Shown piece after piece: positions 60,149 through 64,000 of a stretch of DNA of 64,000 nucleotides. Location: assembly GCA_017621815.1 (NCBI GenBank), contig JAGASK010000031.1:16559-80558 (forward strand). The letters are read 5' to 3'. The stretch's first letter is position 1. Each line of letters opens with the position of its first letter. The notes beneath the pieces were generated by a model, which saw only the letters and a program-made list of their open reading frames with translations, did not search any database and was not told where the DNA came from. Made by a program: the position numbers and the translations under genes. Source of the stretch: Lachnospiraceae bacterium (lineage in GTDB: Bacteria > Bacillota > Clostridia > Lachnospirales > Lachnospiraceae).

Positions 60149-61504
60149 TTATCGCAATCCGATAATCAAAATAATTATAATGATACAAGGTATCACATAA
60201 GTAACATATCCCCGTAATATCCGGGGGAATTTTATGCCCTTTCCGGCATTGGCTTCCTCAAGGTATTTATCAAACCCCCAGCCCCGTCTGGTAACACAAA
60301 ACAGCAGGAAAATCAGGGAGCCGATTGGAAGCAGAAGATTGCTTACAATAAAATCCTCCAAATCAAGCACTGTACTGCCTGCTCCCCTTGGCTGAAAACC
60401 GCTCCAGACATTATAGCCCAGGACACAGGGCATTGACGCCGCCAGAATGATAATACCGTTAATCAGCGAAGCTTTCTTTCTGCTTAAATTCCACTTATCC
60501 ATACAGCAGGCAATAATATTTTCAAAAACCGCTATAATAGTGGAAAAGGAGGCAAAGGTCATAAAAAGGAAAAACAGACTTCCCCAAAAGCTTCCTCCCG
60601 GCATGGCGGCAAATACATTGGGCAGTGTGATAAAAATCAATTCGGGGCCTGCTCCCGGGTCCACTCCATAGGCAAAGCATGCCGGGAAAATAATTAATCC
60701 CGATACTATCGCCACAAAGGTATCCAAAACAGCAATTCGCAATGACTCTCCAAGAAGTGTGTGCTCCCTGCTCATGTAGCTTCCGAAAATTTCCATGGCG
60801 CCGATACCAAGGCTGAGCGTAAAAAACGACTGATTAAGTGCCGCAATCATTACATTAAAAAGCCCTGTCTCTTCTACTTTCTGCCAGTCCGGAATCAGAT
60901 AAAATTTCAGTCCTTCCATTCCGCCCTTCAGCATAATGCTGTTCACAGCCAGAACAACTATCAGAATGAGCAGCCCAAGCATCATAGGCTTGCTGATTTT
61001 TTCCACCCCTTTTTGCAATCCGAAAGAGCAGATAAAAAAGCCTGCCACAACAATTACTGTCATCCAGAAAGCCATACTTCCCGGAGCCGCAAGCATATCC
61101 GAAAACACTCCTGTCACTTGTTCCGGATTCAGCCCTGCAAAATCTCTTTTCAGGAAACGATAAAAGTAACTGAGCATCCAGCCCGCCACCGTCGTATAAA
61201 ACATCATCAGCATGTAATTTCCAAAAAGAGCCGCATATCCATGCAAATGCCATTTGCTTCCCGGCTTTTCCAGTTCCTGATAACAGCAGATAACACTTTT
61301 TTTACTGGCCCGCCCCACTGCAAACTCCATAGTCAGTACCGGAACCCCTACCGCAAGCAGAAAAAACAGATAAAACAGTACAAAAATTCCTCCTCCGTTC
61401 TGTCCTGTTACATAAGGAAACTTCCATACATTTCCGATGCCAATGGCGCAGCCTGCTGAAATCAGGATAAATCCAAGCCTCGATTTAAAACTTTCTCTTT
61501 TCAT
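60149..61504 (-). CDS. Sodium-dependent transporter, NSS/SNF family (copy 2)
   Basis: 451 residues, about 11-12 membrane segments. Signature AGCAIGIGNVWKFPYVTGQNGGGIFVL in TM1; QSFFTLSLGIGAMEIFGSYMS and TFASFSTIIAVFENIIA for the later Na+ region. Diverged from copy 1 (for example AIGIG versus AVGLG), so likely a different solute. First gene of the unit with degV. Two NSS genes with only small genes between them suggest an old duplication of the transport locus. Confidence 0.92.
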   Translation of the reverse strand: MKRESFKSRLGFILISAGCAIGIGNVWKFPYVTGQNGGGIFVLFYLFFLLAVGVPVLTMEFAVGRASKKSVICCYQELEKPGSKWHLHGYAALFGNYMLMMFYTTVAGWMLSYFYRFLKRDFAGLNPEQVTGVFSDMLAAPGSMAFWMTVIVVAGFFICSFGLQKGVEKISKPMMLGLLILIVVLAVNSIMLKGGMEGLKFYLIPDWQKVEETGLFNVMIAALNQSFFTLSLGIGAMEIFGSYMSREHTLLGESLRIAVLDTFVAIVSGLIIFPACFAYGVDPGAGPELIFITLPNVFAAMPGGSFWGSLFFLFMTFASFSTIIAVFENIIACCMDKWNLSRKKASLINGIIILAASMPCVLGYNVWSGFQPRGAGSTVLDLEDFIVSNLLLPIGSLIFLLFCVTRRGWGFDKYLEEANAGKGIKFPRILRGYVTYVIPCIIIIILIIGLR

Positions 61505-61654
61505 CCTCTTCCCTCATAAATATATTTTTCACCATATTATCATATGAAATACCATTATTCTATCAAAATCAGAGGCAGAACTCAACCTGTATGCGATAAC
61601 AATTACTATCCAGCCGGTGATAAAGCGGAGCGGCTCATTTCTGACAGCCTGCCG

Positions 61655-63421
61655 TTAATTATATTCCTTCTGTATTATACTTATAAACTCTTCCAGCGGC
61701 ATTGCTCCCATATCCTGCTGCTTTTCTTCCGCATCCCGGCATCTGACGGATACATTTTGTGCCGCCTGCTCTTTTTCTCCTAAGATAATCATATAAGGAA
61801 CCTTATCAAGACGCGCTTCCCTGATTTTATATCCCAGCTTTTCATCCCTCTCATCCATCTCCACGCGAATGTTCTGTCTTTTAAGCGCTTCCATGACTTC
61901 CTTTCCATATTGCAGATGTTTATCGGAGACAGGCAGTATCTTCACTTGTACCGGTGCCAGCCAAACCGGGAATTTTCCGGCATAATGTTCAATTAAAATG
62001 CCGATAAAGCGTTCAATAGATCCGAATACTACCCGATGAATCATAATTGGCCGATGCTTCTTTCCGTCTGCTCCCATATACTCCGCTTCAAAACGCTGAG
62101 GCAGCTGAAAATCCAGCTGAATGGTACCGCACTGCCATGTCCTGCCGATGGAATCCCGCAGATGAAAATCCAGCTTAGGTCCATAGAAAGCGCCGTCCCC
62201 TTCATTCACCGTGTAGTCAATATTCATTTCCTTCACAGCATTTTCCAAAGCGGCTGTTGCCAGTTCCCATTCTTCATCACTCCCCACACTGTCTTCAGGC
62301 TTTGTGGAAAGCTCCACATGATAACTGAAGCCGAATTTGGAATAAACCTCATCAATGAGCCTTACAACACCCTGAATTTCTTCGACAATCTGTTCTTCCG
62401 TCATAAAAATATGGGCATCATCCTGGGTAAAGCATCTGACTCTCATAAGTCCATGAAGCTGGCCTGATTTTTCATGTCTGTGCACAAGCCCCAACTCTCC
62501 AACCCGCATGGGAAGTTCCTTATAGGAACGGGGCTGCATTTTGTATACAAGCATTCCTCCGGGGCAGTTCATGGGCTTTATTGCAAAATCCACGTCATCA
62601 ATTACCGTTGTATACATATTTTCGCGATAATGCTCCCAGTGTCCCGACGTTTCCCATAAGCTGCGGTTCAGCATCATAGGCGTTGAGATTTCCATGTATC
62701 CTTCCCTGCTGTGAAGCTTTCTCCAATAATCAATCAGAAGATTCTTAAGCACCATGCCCCTGGGCAGGAAAAAGGGAAATCCCGGTCCTTCTTCCATAAT
62801 CGTAAATATCCCCAGTTCTTTTCCCAGTTTTCTATGGTCACGCTGCTTTGCTTCTTCCAGCATCTTCAAATATTCCTCCAACTGTGACGCCTTGGGAAAG
62901 GAAATACCGTAAATGCGTGTAAGCATTTTGTTATTCTGGTCGCCATGCCAATATGCACCTGCAACGGATAAAAGCTTTATGGCTTTAATCTGACAGGTAT
63001 TGGATATGTGGGGTCCTGCACAGAATTCCGCATAATCTCCCTGTTTATAAAAACTAATGCTCTCCTCTTTTGGCAGATTCTGAATCATTTCCAACTTATA
63101 TGTTTCGTTTCTTTCCTTCATATAAGCTGCTGCCTCTTCCCCTGCCACTTCATAAACCTGCAGTGAGAGAGATTCTTTTACGATTTTTTTCATTTCGGCT
63201 TCTATTTCGGGAAGCTGCTCCTCCGAAAACGGAAATCCAAACTCAAAGTCATAGTAAAAACCGTTTTCAATCGCCGGTCCAATGGCACATTTTGTATCAG
63301 GCCAGAGTCTCTTCACTGCCTGTGCCAGCACATGGGCGCTGGTATGCCAAAATGCCTCTTTCACTTCTTTTTCCTCAAAGCTTCCTTCCATTACCTGTCC
63401 GTCTCTTTTTAATACCTTCAT
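61655..63421 (-). CDS. thrS: Threonine--tRNA ligase lacking the N-terminal TGS domain
   Basis: Charges tRNA-Thr. 588 residues, about 50-60 shorter than long ThrRS because the N-terminal TGS domain is missing: the second domain starts almost at once (FWHTSAHVLAQAVKRLWPDTKCAIGPAIENGFYYDF). The editing domain retains H-x3-H and C-x3-H (HTSAH; CAGPH). Catalytic core motifs include MVLKNLLIDYWRKLH, RVGELGLVHRHEKSGQLHGLMRVRCFTQDDAHIF and the zinc ligands CPGG and H...H; the C-terminal anticodon-binding domain is present (VWLAPVQVKILPVSD). Preceded by a T-box leader. Confidence 0.95.
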   Translation of the reverse strand: MKVLKRDGQVMEGSFEEKEVKEAFWHTSAHVLAQAVKRLWPDTKCAIGPAIENGFYYDFEFGFPFSEEQLPEIEAEMKKIVKESLSLQVYEVAGEEAAAYMKERNETYKLEMIQNLPKEESISFYKQGDYAEFCAGPHISNTCQIKAIKLLSVAGAYWHGDQNNKMLTRIYGISFPKASQLEEYLKMLEEAKQRDHRKLGKELGIFTIMEEGPGFPFFLPRGMVLKNLLIDYWRKLHSREGYMEISTPMMLNRSLWETSGHWEHYRENMYTTVIDDVDFAIKPMNCPGGMLVYKMQPRSYKELPMRVGELGLVHRHEKSGQLHGLMRVRCFTQDDAHIFMTEEQIVEEIQGVVRLIDEVYSKFGFSYHVELSTKPEDSVGSDEEWELATAALENAVKEMNIDYTVNEGDGAFYGPKLDFHLRDSIGRTWQCGTIQLDFQLPQRFEAEYMGADGKKHRPIMIHRVVFGSIERFIGILIEHYAGKFPVWLAPVQVKILPVSDKHLQYGKEVMEALKRQNIRVEMDERDEKLGYKIREARLDKVPYMIILGEKEQAAQNVSVRCRDAEEKQQDMGAMPLEEFISIIQKEYN

Positions 63422-63480
63422 TTCTTATGTCTCCTTTCTTGACTCCTGCAGTTTTTTACTGCAAACCTGTTTACAAACAT

Positions 63481-63787
63481 AAGAAAAGCACCCACAGATA
63501 CGCTTTCTTTCGCATATCTAAGGGTGCACATCGCACGGTTCCACCTTAACTTTTCACTTCAGATTCCAACAAATCTTATCCCTTAACGCAGGCATACGGT
63601 AACGCTTAACAGCCATTTGGGTTTCAGTTTCCTGCAGCTTTTAGTACAGTACTTTTTAAAGGCTTTAGGCTTTACAGCTCTGGAATGGTTTTCGTCCGCA
63701 TTTCTCATAAACGGCTTCCACCAAATACCGCTCTCTCTGGATGATTCCTGCAAACTACTCTTTTCCGTCATTGCTTTTCTTATGTTC
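63481..63787 (-). promoter_or_regulatory. T-box riboswitch (tRNA-Thr) of thrS
   Basis: The minus transcript from about 63787 begins with AATGACGGAAAAGAGTAGTT, then CAGAGAG and GGTGGAAG, stem I features of T-boxes. A threonine ACC codon (63689-63687) in gaaaACCatt is a plausible specifier. The antiterminator core AAGGTGGAACCGTGCGA (63547-63531) matches the T-box consensus, and the terminator GCACCC...GGGTGC with TTTTCTT lies at 63527-63481. Uncharged tRNA-Thr should allow readthrough. Confidence 0.93.
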
Positions 63788-63794
63788 CGCAAAT

Positions 63795-63824
63795 ATGTTA
63801 ACACTTTTAAGAGAGGATTGTCAA
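63795..63824 (-). promoter_or_regulatory. thrS T-box promoter
   Basis: Minus strand -35 TTGACA (63824-63819) and -10 TTAACA or TAACAT (63801-63795), 17-18 bp apart, giving transcription from about 63787 at the T-box 5' end. Confidence 0.75.
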
Positions 63825-63826
63825 GA

Positions 63827-63941
63827 CTGCTTTCAATCTCTCTGCTTTCAATCTCTCAATCCTCAATTGTAAACTTAAATTCCACCCTTCTATGGAATTT
63901 AATCCTGCAAATCTTTCTCCACTCAATAATGGAATTTAATC
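63827..63941. repeat. Short repeats upstream of the thrS promoter; otherwise gene-free to the window end
   Basis: CTGCTTTCAATCTCT is repeated exactly in tandem at 63827-63841 and 63842-63856, beside the -35 box. Further on, AAATTCCA (63877-63884) faces TGGAATTT (63893-63900), and TGGAATTTAATC recurs at 63930-63941. No gene is seen in 63788-64000. Confidence 0.6.
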
Positions 63942-64000
63942 TTTCCGAATGTTCTGTTAAAATCCTTTATATAAATATGACTGTTTCCTCCCAGCAGGAA

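Noticed and set aside
60761-61459. 232-codon frame antisense to NSS transporter copy 2
   Set aside because: His/Lys/Gln-rich translation typical of the reverse complement of a membrane protein gene.
1-64000. CRISPR arrays, rRNA or tRNA genes
   Set aside because: No regularly spaced repeats with unique spacers and no recognisable rRNA or tRNA sequence were seen on either strand; a covariance-model scan was not possible.

Overview
The window reads as a chromosomal segment of an anaerobic, low-GC Firmicute of the class Clostridia, most likely a Lachnospiraceae-type gut bacterium. This is inferred from gene content: an S-box riboswitch on metK, a T-box on the threonyl-tRNA synthetase gene, tandem BlaI/M56 regulator pairs, an Rpn-type putative transposase, a YaaH-like LysM/GH18 protein, LytTR regulators, an agr locus and a FliB-like methylase. 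Most genes lie on the minus strand. No rRNA, tRNA, prophage, classical insertion sequence or CRISPR array was recognised.

Layout. 1-7.7 kb: three BlaI repressor/M56 sensor-protease (BlaR1-like) modules. Each has its own pair of dyad operators, and the third protease is fused to an M23 peptidase domain. A truncated aspartate-racemase remnant and an Rpn-family nuclease gene sit among them; the Shine-Dalgarno of the Rpn gene can be masked by a three-element RNA switch. 7.7-18 kb: housekeeping genes: metK with its SAM-I riboswitch, an HD-GYP phosphodiesterase, murA, a LysM/G5/M23 envelope peptidase, dinB, a flavin reductase, a hendecad-repeat membrane protein and a small alarmone synthetase. 18-23.6 kb: a hemolysin-III family membrane protein, then a two-component system divergent from a LanFEG-like ABC transporter, a probable peptide-antibiotic resistance unit. 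23.6-28.6 kb: galE, a UDP-sugar pyrophosphorylase translationally linked to a GGDEF protein, and a promoter with four 11-bp-phased GTTAA boxes in front of a 50-residue membrane peptide and a LysM/GH18 protein. 28.6-33.5 kb: a FtsX-like ABC exporter and an M19 dipeptidase.

33.6-50.0 kb is a roughly 16-kb exopolysaccharide gene run, transcribed leftwards. It contains a GtrB-like transferase, several GT2 and GT4 enzymes, a phosphoglycosyl transferase, a Wzz-like protein with a degenerate kinase domain, an EpsG-like polymerase and a GT39-like protein. It ends with a periplasmic propeller sensor fused to an HD-GYP domain (GYP changed to GYC) and a PseB-like dehydratase. Immediately upstream (50.1-54.5 kb) lies a complete agr quorum-sensing locus: XRE regulator, LytTR response regulator, AgrC-like kinase, AgrD and AgrB, plus a second stand-alone LytTR regulator. 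The AgrD core predicts a thiolactone ring Cys-Cys-Phe-Ile-Leu. 54.5-64 kb: nth, a HIT protein, fliB-like, a HAD hydrolase, two NSS transporters flanking a 72-residue NHLP-leader-like protein and a DegV protein, and a thrS lacking the TGS domain behind a T-box leader.

Working together: UDP-sugar supply (galE, UDPGP), c-di-GMP turnover (one GGDEF and two HD-GYP proteins), quorum sensing (agr) and polysaccharide assembly lie within about 30 kb. That suggests, without proving, a density- and envelope-responsive surface-polysaccharide programme. Coordinates and motifs were read by eye; no database search was run.
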